Assembly (NCBI GenBank): GCA_002311915.1
Contig: DCAF01000033.1
Span: 1-25,859, forward strand
DNA from: Sulfurovum sp. UBA1140
GTDB lineage: Bacteria > Campylobacterota > Campylobacteria > Campylobacterales > Sulfurovaceae
Length of the DNA stretch: 25,859 nucleotides
Direction: 5' to 3'
Below, in pieces: positions 1 to 7,824 of the stretch (position 1 is its first letter; every line of letters starts with the position of its first letter). The notes under the pieces are model-generated. The model worked only from the letters and a program-made list of their open reading frames with translations. It was not told the DNA's origin and searched no databases. The position numbers and the translations under genes were made by a program.

Positions 1-339
1 AATAAGCTCTACTTCACTCTTTCCATTAAGAATATCAGCCAATATGGTCATCTGTTTTGCTTTTCTTGGGAAACCATCCAATAGAATAATGTCAGTTGGG
101 GCATTTCTAACGGCTGAACATATGGTATCAATAGTAATTGCAGTGGGAACCAACGCACCCCTAGAGATAAAATCGTTATTAATTTTCCCAAGTTTAGTGG
201 CTTTTTTTATCTCATCTTTGAGTAGCTCACCAGCAGAATAACTGGTAATGTGGTCAGCATGATTTTTAGCCACCAACGCACCATCGGTTGTTTTTCCTGA
301 GCCTGGTGCTCCAATAATGAGTATAAGTTTTTTTGACAT
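1..339 (-). CDS. adk: Adenylate kinase, N-terminal part (runs off window)
   Basis: Adenylate kinase interconverts ATP + AMP and 2 ADP in the cytoplasm. The first 113 residues are visible on the minus strand; the rest lies beyond base 1. The protein opens with MSKKLILIIGAPGSGKTT, a textbook P-loop (GAPGSGKT, residues 10-17). It continues with an AMP-binding region (SAGELLKDE, SRGALVP) and the family signature DGFPR at about residues 89-93. The start ATG at 337-339 is preceded by AGGAGA in a good Shine-Dalgarno position. It lies downstream of the aspartic-protease gene on the same strand but has its own TATAAT boxes, so it is probably transcribed independently. Identification is secure; the only defect is truncation by the window edge. 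Confidence 0.96.
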   Translation of the reverse strand, partial: MSKKLILIIGAPGSGKTTDGALVAKNHADHITSYSAGELLKDEIKKATKLGKINNDFISRGALVPTAITIDTICSAVRNAPTDIILLDGFPRKAKQMTILADILNGKSEVELI

Positions 340-367
340 CTATTTCTCCTAAGAATATTTTTGAATG

Positions 368-383
368 ATTATATAGGATTATA
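368..383 (-). promoter_or_regulatory. Tandem -10 boxes upstream of adk
   Basis: Reading the minus strand, two perfect TATAAT hexamers occur 10 bp apart (plus-strand ATTATA at 378-383 and 368-373), 30-45 bases before the adk ATG. No TTGACA-like -35 is visible, as is usual for sigma-70 promoters in Campylobacterota. A short dyad (ACCAA-A-TTGGT, 383-393) sits just upstream. Inferred promoter; not proof of activity. Confidence 0.5.
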
Positions 384-428
384 CCAAATTGGTTTATTAA
401 AGAGGGTTTAAAAGCTCAAAAGTTATTT

Positions 429-1601
429 TTAAGCTTTTACTGAAAGATACAGTATCGACTCCTCTTGGTCAATTAAGAATTTAAACTTTTCAAAAAAGTT
501 CATGCCCAGTAGTCCGTCGGCATTGGCTTGTTTAAAAGGAGCAATGGTAAGTTTGAAATCTTCTAAAATAATTTCATCAATGGTTAAGTTGTCTGCTAAG
601 GCAAGATGTGCATTAATTGAACCCCCTGCTGTAAGCAGAAGCGTCTCTTTAATAATTCTAAGTGAGGGTACTTTATCGTTATCAATAAAGGTATAACTGG
701 CACCCGTATCCAAAAGTAGGGTAAGTGGGATATTGTTAATGGTAATGTTTACAGCGTAGTGGGCTCCTAGTTTTATGAGTGGTACTTTATAACGATAGAG
801 ACTCTTTTCACTTCTCTCTTGGATAATATCATCTAAAATAGCTTGAGCTTTGTCTCCATAAATGGTGCTGTAGCGTAGCTCTTCTATAATGGTTTCAGAT
901 TTTTCATATTGATGCAGGTTAAAATAGAGTTGAGCAAGGGTTAAAAGGTAGGATTCACTGTTGATATTGTAATCAATAATCTCTTCTAAAAAGGTGATGA
1001 GTTTAGAAAAATCTTGTAATTTGTTAAGCATTAGCAGATGTGTCTCTATGGTTATCTTTAGATTGTCGGTTATTTTTCTCTGCTCCTCTTCACTCTGATA
1101 ATTACTTTGTAGTTCAAACAGCAGTTTAATGGCTTTTTCTAAAGCAAAGTGGTCTTTATAGATTTCAACCAAATGAAATTTAACGTCTCTGTCTTCAGGT
1201 TCTATCTCTATATAGTATAAAATCTGTTCAATGGTTGTTTTATAATTGTTCACAGCATTGTCATAAAAATAGGTTTTAAGTATTAATTTATAGAGATGGA
1301 GTTGTTCAGCGTTTGCCTCTAGGTAGAGTGCCATCGCATCGGTAAAATTGTTTTGACTAAGTAGGGTTTGAAATGAGTGTTGATTGGAGCTATTAGAGTC
1401 TAATTTAGAAGAGACTTGGGTGATTTCTTGAGGTTTTTGGGGTTGGATAACAGTTTTTTTTTCTAAGGAGGGTATTATGAAATCTTGGGCATTGAGTGTC
1501 AATTTTTCAGGTGCAATTTTGGGTTCCAAACTTATAAAGAAAATATGAAAATTCCAACCCACTAAAATACCAAAAGTAAGAGATAAAATAATTTGTAACA
1601 T
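429..1601 (-). CDS. Membrane-anchored helical-repeat protein with C-terminal retropepsin-like aspartic protease domain
   Basis: A 390-residue protein. Residues 1-24 form one hydrophobic segment (probable membrane anchor), followed by a polar linker to about residue 75. Residues 80-260 are an alpha-helical, TPR-like repeat region (for example YNINSESYLLTLAQLYFNLHQ). Residues 275-388 form a single aspartic-protease lobe with LLLDTGAS at 295-302 (catalytic Asp about 298), a middle strand GGSINAHL and a closing ADGLLGMNFF motif. A single DTG lobe would have to dimerise, as in retropepsins and the bacterial clan-AA family; that is family knowledge. A periplasmic location is inferred from the anchor. 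The start ATG at 1599-1601 follows AAAGGA. The substrate is unknown. It is transcribed divergently from prs and precedes adk. Confidence 0.8.
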   Translation of the reverse strand: MLQIILSLTFGILVGWNFHIFFISLEPKIAPEKLTLNAQDFIIPSLEKKTVIQPQKPQEITQVSSKLDSNSSNQHSFQTLLSQNNFTDAMALYLEANAEQLHLYKLILKTYFYDNAVNNYKTTIEQILYYIEIEPEDRDVKFHLVEIYKDHFALEKAIKLLFELQSNYQSEEEQRKITDNLKITIETHLLMLNKLQDFSKLITFLEEIIDYNINSESYLLTLAQLYFNLHQYEKSETIIEELRYSTIYGDKAQAILDDIIQERSEKSLYRYKVPLIKLGAHYAVNITINNIPLTLLLDTGASYTFIDNDKVPSLRIIKETLLLTAGGSINAHLALADNLTIDEIILEDFKLTIAPFKQANADGLLGMNFFEKFKFLIDQEESILYLSVKA

Positions 1602-1658
1602 AGGGTATCCTTTGATTAAATTTTATCCAAAAATACTTATATCTTATCAAAATAAGGG

Positions 1659-1664
1659 TAGAAT
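1659..1664 (+). promoter_or_regulatory. Candidate -10 box of the prs-lepA operon
   Basis: TAGAAT preceded by GGG, 48 bases before the prs ATG, in the 110-bp divergent spacer between the aspartic-protease gene and prs. No -35 consensus is visible. Weak, position-based inference. Confidence 0.3.
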
Positions 1665-1711
1665 CCGATTAATAATCCTTTTGGATAATAATAATCAAGG
1701 TAGATAAAAAT

Positions 1712-2650
1712 ATGACAGGATATATGCTTTTTTCTGGAACAGCCAATGAAGAACTCTCTAAAGAGGTATCAAAATATCTCGACCAACCACTCTCTCAAGC
1801 CAAAATAACTCGTTTTTCAGATGGTGAAATTAATATTAAAATTCAAGAAAGTGTTAGGGGTAAAGATATATTTATCATACAATCAACCTCTGCACCAGCC
1901 AATGCCAACTTGATGGAACTTCTTATAATGGTTGATGCCCTTAAACGCTCGTCTGCTAAGTCTATTACAGCTGTTGTTCCTTATTATGGATATGCAAGAC
2001 AAGATAGAAAAGCAGAGCCTAGAGTTCCAATTACAGCAAAACTTGTTGCCAATCTTATGGAAACAGCAGGGATTACTAGAGTGGTAACAGTTGACCTTCA
2101 TGCTTCACAGATTCAGGGATTTTTTGATATTCCTGTAGATAACCTTTATGGTGCAGTTCTTTTTAATGATTATGTTAAGTCTAAAAACTTTAAAAATCCT
2201 ATCGTTGCCAGTCCAGATATTGGTGGTGTAGCACGAGCCAGATATTTTGCAAAAACCATGGGCTTAGAGATGGTAATCGTAGATAAGCGACGAGAGAAAG
2301 CCAATGAGTCTGAAGTGATGAATATTATTGGTAATGTTAAAGGTAAAGATGTCATTATGATTGATGATATGGTTGATACGGCAGGAACCATGGTCAAAGC
2401 AGCAGCAGCACTTAAAGCAAAAGGAGCTACTTCGGTAATGGCATGTTGTACTCACCCTGTACTTTCAGGTCCTGCTTTTGAGCGTATTGAAAAAGGTGAG
2501 CTTGATGAGTTGGTGGTAACAGATACCATTCCAATAAAAAATAATACATACAGTAAAATAAAAGTTCTCTCGACGGCTAAAATGCTAGGAGAAGTAATTA
2601 GACGTGTTTACAACAATGAGAGTGTTAATTCACTGTTTGAGACGAACTAA
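1712..2650 (+). CDS. prs: Ribose-phosphate pyrophosphokinase (PRPP synthetase)
   Basis: It makes PRPP from ribose 5-phosphate and ATP, feeding purine, pyrimidine, NAD, histidine and tryptophan synthesis in the cytoplasm. The 312-residue length is normal for class I Prs. Visible signatures are FSDGEINIKI (residues 35-44), the YYGYARQDRK flexible-loop region (91-100), VTVDLHASQIQGFF (126-139) and the PRPP-binding loop VIMIDDMVDTAGTM (214-227). I use the ATG at 1712, 11 bases after an AAGG; an in-frame ATG at 1724 would give a protein four residues shorter and cannot be excluded. The stop overlaps the lepA start by one base (TAATG), so the two are translationally coupled. Confidence 0.97.
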   Translation: MTGYMLFSGTANEELSKEVSKYLDQPLSQAKITRFSDGEINIKIQESVRGKDIFIIQSTSAPANANLMELLIMVDALKRSSAKSITAVVPYYGYARQDRKAEPRVPITAKLVANLMETAGITRVVTVDLHASQIQGFFDIPVDNLYGAVLFNDYVKSKNFKNPIVASPDIGGVARARYFAKTMGLEMVIVDKRREKANESEVMNIIGNVKGKDVIMIDDMVDTAGTMVKAAAALKAKGATSVMACCTHPVLSGPAFERIEKGELDELVVTDTIPIKNNTYSKIKVLSTAKMLGEVIRRVYNNESVNSLFETN

Positions 2651-4464
2651 TGTTAGGTAAAGAGATACCTCAATCGCATATTAGAAACTTTTCTATTATT
2701 GCTCATATTGACCATGGTAAGTCAACCCTTGCCGATAGAATTATACAAGAGTGTGGAGCAGTTAATGATCGTCAAATGTCTGCACAAGTTATGGACACGA
2801 TGGACATTGAGAAAGAGCGTGGAATTACCATTAAAGCCCAATCTGTTCGTTTAAATTACACTGCCAATAATGGTGAAGAGTATATTCTAAACCTTATTGA
2901 CACTCCAGGTCATGTTGACTTCTCTTACGAGGTGAGTCGTTCTTTGGCTTCTTCTGAAGGGGCTTTACTTATTATAGATGCTGCCCAAGGTGTAGAGGCA
3001 CAAACCATCGCCAATGTTTACATTGCTTTAGATAATGATTTGACGCTACTTCCTGTGGTCAATAAGATAGATTTACCCGCTGCTGACCCTGATAAAGTAT
3101 TGATGGAAGTTGAAGAGGCTATTGGATTAGATTGTACAGAACACTCTTTGGTCTCTGCCAAAACAGGGCAGGGTGTTCCTGATCTTATTGAAGCCATTGT
3201 CGAGAGAATTCCTGCACCAACTGGCGACGAAGAAGCTCCTTGTAAAGCTCTAATTTATGACTCATGGTTTGACAACTACTTGGGTGCTTTGGCTTTGGTT
3301 CGTGTTTATCAAGGTAACATCGAAAAAGGTCAAAAGATTAAGATTATGAGTACCAAAGAGGAGTATCAAGTTTTAGATTTGATGTATCCCAATCCTATTG
3401 CTCCTATGAAAACGACCAAAATTGGTACAGGTGAGATTGGAATCGTGGTTACAGGTCTTAAAACAGTTGATGGTCTTCAAGTTGGGGATACTATTACTGA
3501 CTCCATAAACCCTACAACAGAGGCAGTTCATGATTTTGAACCTGCCAAACCTTTTGTATTTGCAGCGCTTCACCCAATAGAAACAGACAAATTTGAAGAT
3601 TTAAGAGATGCTCTCAATAAGTTAAAACTCAATGACAGCTCTATCTCTTTTGAGCCTGAGTCTTCATTGGCTTTGGGGTCTGGTTTTAGAACAGGTTTCT
3701 TGGGGATGCTTCACATGGAGGTTATCAAAGAGCGTTTGGAGCGAGAGTTTAACCTTGAACTTATCGCCTCTGCACCAACGGTTGTTTATGAAGTTTTAAA
3801 AAATGATGGAGAAAAAATAGAGATTCAAAATCCATTTGATTTACCAGAAGCGATGAAGATAGATACCATCTATGAACCTTATATCAAAGCAACCATTTTA
3901 GTACCAAATGATTATCTAGGTAATGTTATTAAGCTTCTTAATGACCGTCGTGGTATGCAGATTAAAATGGACTATATCAATTCTGAACGGGTACTTTTGG
4001 AGTATGATGTCCCTATGAATGAGATAGTTTTAGACTTCTATGACAAACTAAAAAGCACCACCAAAGGATACGCCAGTTTTGATTATGAGCCTATTGGTTT
4101 TAGACCAGGAGATTTGATAAAACTGGACATCAAAGTAGCAGGTGAAGTGGTAGATGCACTCTCCATCATTGTCCCACGAGAGAGAGCCAGAACCAAAGGT
4201 TTGGCATTTGTTCAGAACCTAAAAGAGCTTATACCTAGACAGCTGTTTGAAGTGGCGATTCAAGCGAGTATCGGTAATGATGTTATTGCAAGAACAACGG
4301 TAAAATCTACAGGTAAAAATGTTACGGCAAAGTGTTACGGTGGAGATATTACGCGTAAAAGAAAACTTCTTGATAAGCAAAAAGCTGGTAAAAAGCGTAT
4401 GAAGGCTATTGGTTCAGTGAATGTTCCTCAAGAGGCGTTTATGGCTGTTTTGAAGTTGGATTAA
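2650..4464 (+). CDS. lepA: Elongation factor 4 (back-translocating GTPase LepA)
   Basis: LepA is a ribosome-associated GTPase related to EF-G that helps stalled or mis-translocated ribosomes. The 604 residues match the family length. GTPase motifs are G1 AHIDHGKST (18-26), RGITI (57-61), G3 DTPGH (84-88) and G4 NKID (138-141). EF-G-like domains II, III and V follow. The LepA-specific C-terminal domain ends the protein with the typical GGDITRKRKLLDKQKAGKKR region near 566-585. The start codon overlaps the stop codon of prs. No motif is missing; it looks fully functional. Confidence 0.98.
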   Translation: MLGKEIPQSHIRNFSIIAHIDHGKSTLADRIIQECGAVNDRQMSAQVMDTMDIEKERGITIKAQSVRLNYTANNGEEYILNLIDTPGHVDFSYEVSRSLASSEGALLIIDAAQGVEAQTIANVYIALDNDLTLLPVVNKIDLPAADPDKVLMEVEEAIGLDCTEHSLVSAKTGQGVPDLIEAIVERIPAPTGDEEAPCKALIYDSWFDNYLGALALVRVYQGNIEKGQKIKIMSTKEEYQVLDLMYPNPIAPMKTTKIGTGEIGIVVTGLKTVDGLQVGDTITDSINPTTEAVHDFEPAKPFVFAALHPIETDKFEDLRDALNKLKLNDSSISFEPESSLALGSGFRTGFLGMLHMEVIKERLEREFNLELIASAPTVVYEVLKNDGEKIEIQNPFDLPEAMKIDTIYEPYIKATILVPNDYLGNVIKLLNDRRGMQIKMDYINSERVLLEYDVPMNEIVLDFYDKLKSTTKGYASFDYEPIGFRPGDLIKLDIKVAGEVVDALSIIVPRERARTKGLAFVQNLKELIPRQLFEVAIQASIGNDVIARTTVKSTGKNVTAKCYGGDITRKRKLLDKQKAGKKRMKAIGSVNVPQEAFMAVLKLD

Positions 4465-4472
4465 GCTGTAGG

Positions 4473-4488
4473 GTCGGCTTTAGCCGAC
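4473..4488. repeat. REP-like perfect palindrome downstream of lepA
   Basis: GTCGGCT-TT-AGCCGAC is a perfect 7-bp-stem dyad 9 bases after the lepA stop, embedded in TAGGGTCGGCTTTAGCCGAC. It is much more GC-rich than its surroundings and lacks a trailing T-run, so it looks more like a REP element than a classic rho-independent terminator, although it could act as one. The related core GGCTT(T/C)AGCC recurs in the hairpin at 24981-25028. Confidence 0.6.
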
Positions 4489-4563
4489 GTGGCAAGTATT
4501 ACAATTTGACATATTTCTCTCATTATAAAAAACTTTTAGCTAAAATTAGAGTATTAAAAAGAA

Positions 4564-4929
4564 GTGAGTATTTATGTCCAATATTATCAAAATGAGTTTC
4601 GGGCTTATGCTTTTGATAAAGTGGAACAACGTGGTGGAACTTGACACATTTTGAGAGATAAAAAACCACTGTTTTTCTTGGCTAAAAATGTTTCGGGTAT
4701 GTTGGCTTCTCGTCATAAAGATGCTTTGGAAAATATCAAAAATCATTTTATAGATAGTGGTTATACTTTGTCATTTAAACTTTTGAATGCTCATGATTAT
4801 GCTGTGCCACAAGACAGAAAACGGATATTTTTTGTGGGTTTTAGAGATGATTTGAATATAAAATTTGAGTTTCCAAAGGCTTTAGATGAGAAACTGTTTT
4901 TAGAAGATGTTAATGGAGCAATTGAGTGA
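4564..4929 (+). pseudogene. Remnant of a C5-cytosine DNA methyltransferase (HaeIII-like)
   Basis: From 4645 the frame reads HILRDKKP-LFFLAKNVSGMLASRHKDALENI, then LLNAHDYAVPQDRKRIFFVGFRDDLNIKFEFPKAL. This is the FLAENVxGM and QxRxR (motif VIII) region of m5C methyltransferases, with a flavour I recognise from HaeIII-type enzymes. An in-frame TGA at 4642-4644 interrupts it. The same frame upstream (from GTG 4564) reads RGGT just before the stop, where intact enzymes have RG(x)LFYE. The catalytic Pro-Cys motif IV, the SAM-binding motif I, the target-recognition domain and motifs IX-X are all absent. The 4651-4929 stretch alone could be called a 92-residue ORF from TTG, but it cannot be an active enzyme. 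Together with the adjacent palindrome it fills the otherwise gene-free 4465-5066 interval. Confidence 0.8.
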
Positions 4930-4996
4930 AGTAAGTGGTGAAAAATCATAGGAAATTTTTACTTCAAAAATTTAGATATAAAGTTATAAAAAATCC

Positions 4997-5027
4997 TTGA
5001 CAACGCTCAATCTTTACACTCTATAGA
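4997..5027 (+). promoter_or_regulatory. Sigma-70-like promoter before the 5067 gene
   Basis: TTGACA at 4997-5002 followed after 19 bp by TATAGA at 5022-5027. This is one of the few places in the window with a perfect -35. A TACAAT at 5034-5039 is an alternative -10. It lies 40-70 bases before the TTG start of the membrane-protein gene. Confidence 0.4.
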
Positions 5028-5066
5028 TTAGGTTACAATATCTAAATTAAACTTAAAGGAGATAGT

Positions 5067-5516
5067 TTGGGTTGGGAGATACATTTACATCTAATTGCGG
5101 CTGTTTCGTGGATAGGTGGTTCTGTTTTTATGTTTGTTTTGGGTATTTCACTCAAAGACAAAGAGGATCAAAAGGCAGTCTATCCTAGGGTAGGACCGAT
5201 ATTTGGTTATTTTGAGATTGTGGCATTGATGCTGTTGATTACGACGGGTATATTGATGATTATTAATAATGGTCTGATTTATATTCTTTTTGATGGCAGT
5301 ATTCATGATAGAGCTTTAGATGCACTGCGTGAAAAGCTTATTATTGTGGCTATTATGACGGTGATTACTATTGTGCATACGGTTATTGCCTTTAGAGCCA
5401 ATGGTAAAGAACGAACAAAGTTAGAGACAATTGTTTCTCGTGGTTCGTCTATGGGAATTTTTATTTTAAATTTCTTGGTACTGCACTATGCGATTGTTAT
5501 CAGAGATATATTATAA
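5067..5516 (+). CDS. Small four-helix membrane protein, CopD/HemJ-like
   Basis: A 149-residue inner-membrane protein with four predicted hydrophobic helices at about 6-26, 45-67, 88-110 and 126-146. The N-terminus (IHLHLIAAVSWIGGSVFMFVLG) resembles the HL-A-xxWxGG start of CopD/HemJ-like four-helix proteins; His6, His8 and later His residues could bind haem or copper, but this is inference. Translation starts at TTG 5067, supported by AAAGGAGA at 5055-5062 with ideal spacing; no in-frame ATG lies nearby. The stop is three bases before the comF-like start, suggesting one transcript. I cannot give a specific substrate. Confidence 0.7.
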   Translation: MGWEIHLHLIAAVSWIGGSVFMFVLGISLKDKEDQKAVYPRVGPIFGYFEIVALMLLITTGILMIINNGLIYILFDGSIHDRALDALREKLIIVAIMTVITIVHTVIAFRANGKERTKLETIVSRGSSMGIFILNFLVLHYAIVIRDIL

Positions 5517-5519
5517 ACC

Positions 5520-6095
5520 GTGCGATGCTTAAGTTGTCATAGGTTAAGCATACGTACTTTTTGTAAAAGATGTCAAGAGAAGCTTCTAAAACCTACCATT
5601 ACTACCCGTAAGGTTGGCTCTTTAGAGGTTTATAGCTTTTTTAAATATCAAAATATAGAAGATCTTCTACTTACTAAGCATACCCCTCAGGGTTATCAAG
5701 TCTATAAAGCATTAGCAAATTTTACCTTTAGACCTTTTATTAAATCATTTTTAGCAGAAGATAGTCACAGAGTTTATATTATTGGTGTGGATGAGAAGGT
5801 AAAGAGTGGGTACAGTCATGTGGCACTGTTGACTCATGCGTTACAATATAAAAATTCTAAAGTTTTACACGCCACGCTTATGGCGAATAATAGTGTAAAA
5901 TATGCAGGAAAAACAGTACGTTTTCGCCTAGAGAATCCCCGAAATTTTTCCTATAATGGTATTTCGAATATCGAAGCTATTTTGGTTGATGATATTATTA
6001 CCACAGGTACAACACTACAAGAGGCAAATCGCATCTTAACAGAGTGTGGGGTTACGGTGCTTTTTGCGTTGACCTTGGCTGATGTTGAAGTATAA
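5520..6095 (+). CDS. ComF-like phosphoribosyltransferase-fold protein
   Basis: A 191-residue protein that opens with a zinc-ribbon-like pair CLSC (3-6) and CKRC (15-18). It ends with a phosphoribosyltransferase domain carrying the PRPP loop ILVDDIITTGTTLQEA at about 153-168. This zinc ribbon plus type I PRTase architecture is that of ComF/GntX proteins, associated with DNA uptake in competent bacteria but of unknown biochemistry elsewhere. The start is GTG 5520, three bases after the preceding stop, with no good Shine-Dalgarno; coupling by re-initiation is likely. The middle of the protein is divergent from canonical ComF. Assignment to the family is firm; a competence role here is unproven. 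Confidence 0.8.
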   Translation: MRCLSCHRLSIRTFCKRCQEKLLKPTITTRKVGSLEVYSFFKYQNIEDLLLTKHTPQGYQVYKALANFTFRPFIKSFLAEDSHRVYIIGVDEKVKSGYSHVALLTHALQYKNSKVLHATLMANNSVKYAGKTVRFRLENPRNFSYNGISNIEAILVDDIITTGTTLQEANRILTECGVTVLFALTLADVEV

Positions 6096-6133
6096 TTATG
6101 TTAAATTACCAAAAAAAATGAAAGGAGATTAAT

Positions 6134-6325
6134 ATGGATGCTAAAAAAATGAGTAAATTTTGTCAACCGTTTAGAGTTGTGCTTGGTGCTGGATTAATAG
6201 GATATGGAATGTACAGTGGGAACAGTTGGTTCTACTGGGCTGTAATTCCTCTTATTGCGGGTATTACAAACTTTTGTCCACTTTGTGCCATTACAGGTCA
6301 GTGTAAATTGATTGGTAAAAAATAG
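6134..6325 (+). CDS. DUF2892 (YgaP-type) small inner-membrane protein
   Basis: A 63-residue protein with two hydrophobic helices (about 13-27 and 31-46) and the typical end NFCPLCAITGQC, with three closely spaced cysteines. This matches the DUF2892 family, which occurs alone or as the membrane tail of YgaP-type rhodanese sulfurtransferases. The three cysteines hint at thiol or sulfur chemistry, but no rhodanese is adjacent. The start ATG has a near-perfect AAAGGAGA at 6120-6127. It converges on lpxB with only 15 bases between the two stops. Confidence 0.8.
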   Translation: MDAKKMSKFCQPFRVVLGAGLIGYGMYSGNSWFYWAVIPLIAGITNFCPLCAITGQCKLIGKK

Positions 6326-6340
6326 TAGTAATACTTTTAC

Positions 6341-7369
6341 CTACTCCATTAAAATTTTAGCCACATTTTGGCTACTTCCATAAGCCAAATAGGCTTTTAA
6401 CTCTTCGGCTTTTCTTGTAAAAATCTCTCTATCACTATGATAATACTCATGCAGTAGATTCTCTACCGTAACCTCTTGTTGTAGCAGTTCGTTGTGTAGT
6501 GTGGTACTGTTGTGGTGGGTCAAAATAATATTTGCTAACCCTACTTGTTTAATACCTAAAATTTTGGTGGCAATAAAAAAATCAATACTTTTAGCAATAT
6601 AGCTAAGGGTAAAAGGGGTTCCAATAAGGGCAGACTCTAAGGTGGCTGTTCCTGAACAGATAAAAGCAAACTCCGACTTGCTAAGGGTAGGGTGGGTCTC
6701 TTTTTCTATCTCAAATTCGCTTATATCTCCGTAGAGTTTTTTAATTTTCTCTTCTGAAAAGCTTTTAGGAATGATCAAAATGGCTCTTTTATTTGAAAGT
6801 TTTTGGCGTACCTTTTTGAAAATAGGGAGTAGTTTGTTAATTTCGCTCTTTCTACTACCAGGCATAAATGCGATGGTTCCCTCTTTTTGTGATGAGGTAG
6901 TCTGAATCTCATCAAGTAGTGGGTGACCAATATATTGGGCTTTGCTTTGATAACAGTCAATCTCAAAAGGTAGTATTCCTAAAAGTTTATCGCAATAGCG
7001 TTCTAATTTTTGGGTACGTTTGGGGCGACTTGCCCAGACTTGGGGCAGAATATAATAAATTATCTCTTTATTGGGGTAGGCAGTTTTTAGTTTTTTAGCC
7101 AAAGGTAGGTTAAATCCTGAAGAGTCCATAAGTAAGATTTTATCAGCATTTTTAGCAAGTTCTACCATCTCATCAGCAACTTTAAAAAACCATCTTAGCT
7201 TCTTGACGGCATCAACCACTCCCATGATTGCCATCTCGGAAATATCATGAAGAGGATTGCCTAAAGATTTATCAAAAATTCCTAAAAGTTCAATGTTGTT
7301 GGTGTGTTTAAGAACCTCTTTTAAGTGAAGATTAGATGAGGGTTCGAGTGCAGAGACAAGAATTTTCAT
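6341..7369 (-). CDS. lpxB: Lipid-A-disaccharide synthase
   Basis: LpxB joins UDP-2,3-diacylglucosamine and lipid X to form the lipid A disaccharide at the inner face of the cytoplasmic membrane. The 342-residue protein shows family hallmarks: LLMDSSGFNLPLAKKLK (79-95), YYILPQVWASRPKR (103-116), the MPGSRKSEI nucleotide-binding loop near residues 168-176, and SGTATLESALIGTPF near 238-252. It is slightly shorter than E. coli LpxB, as is common in Campylobacterota. The start at 7369 has no convincing Shine-Dalgarno, so expression may depend on the upstream FUN14 gene 42 bases away on the same strand. Confidence 0.95.
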   Translation of the reverse strand: MKILVSALEPSSNLHLKEVLKHTNNIELLGIFDKSLGNPLHDISEMAIMGVVDAVKKLRWFFKVADEMVELAKNADKILLMDSSGFNLPLAKKLKTAYPNKEIIYYILPQVWASRPKRTQKLERYCDKLLGILPFEIDCYQSKAQYIGHPLLDEIQTTSSQKEGTIAFMPGSRKSEINKLLPIFKKVRQKLSNKRAILIIPKSFSEEKIKKLYGDISEFEIEKETHPTLSKSEFAFICSGTATLESALIGTPFTLSYIAKSIDFFIATKILGIKQVGLANIILTHHNSTTLHNELLQQEVTVENLLHEYYHSDREIFTRKAEELKAYLAYGSSQNVAKILME

Positions 7370-7411
7370 TGTAAAGGTAGACCCATATGTCTACCCTTGT
7401 TGGTATGTATA

Positions 7412-7768
7412 TTAACCAAATTTTAGACCAGCAAAGAAACCAGCAACGGCACCAACACCAGAACTAAGCTCCATACTCGCAAGTCTATTTTTTAACATGT
7501 CAAAAACTGAGTTGAATGAATCAATACCCGATGATACACCATTTTCAATCATGCCGTCGTTTACTGTGAACATTCCTTGTGATTCAAGTACAAACAACAC
7601 AACAAGTCCCAGTCCTAGAATCAGTAGAAGAAATTTAAAACTCTTTTTTAAAAAATACCCCACGGCTAAACCGATAATAAAACTTGTTCCCATTTGTAAA
7701 AAAGGGATACCCTCTTGTGTTGTTGCGGTACTTGCTGAACCGTAATCTACTGCATATTCATCATTCAT
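7412..7768 (-). CDS. FUN14 family membrane protein
   Basis: A 118-residue protein with a short polar N-terminus, two hydrophobic segments (about 27-42 and 44-62) and a glycine-rich C-terminal helix ending VGAVAGFFAGLKFG. The GxxxGYFLKK pattern and the final GFxxGxKxG are the signature of the FUN14 family, known from eukaryotic mitochondrial receptors and from many uncharacterised bacterial proteins. The bacterial function is unknown. The start ATG at 7768 follows AAAGG and a TATAAT box on the minus strand (7796-7801), so it probably opens the transcript that also carries lpxB. Confidence 0.75.
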   Translation of the reverse strand: MNDEYAVDYGSASTATTQEGIPFLQMGTSFIIGLAVGYFLKKSFKFLLLILGLGLVVLFVLESQGMFTVNDGMIENGVSSGIDSFNSVFDMLKNRLASMELSSGVGAVAGFFAGLKFG

Positions 7769-7795
7769 CTATCTACCTTTAAAAAATTTGCTCAT

Positions 7796-7801
7796 ATTAT
7801 A
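7796..7801 (-). promoter_or_regulatory. -10 box of the FUN14-lpxB transcript
   Basis: Perfect TATAAT preceded by GG on the minus strand, 28 bases before the FUN14 gene ATG and just downstream of the metF stop. No -35 consensus. Confidence 0.45.
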
Positions 7802-7824
7802 CCTTATTTTATGTGTTAGAATTG

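Noticed and set aside
410..438. AAAAGCT/AGCTTTT dyad around the stop of the aspartic-protease gene as a terminator
   Set aside because: Seven-base AT-rich stem with a 15-base loop and no clear T-run; too weak to call.
1623..1688. TTATCCAAAA and TTTTGGATAA inverted copies 46 bases apart upstream of prs
   Set aside because: Arms are short, AT-rich and far apart; likely chance in such sequence, with no second line of support.
4506..4529. TTGACA (4506-4511) followed by TATAAA, as a promoter for the methyltransferase relic
   Set aside because: Spacing is only 12 bases, which does not fit a sigma-70 promoter.
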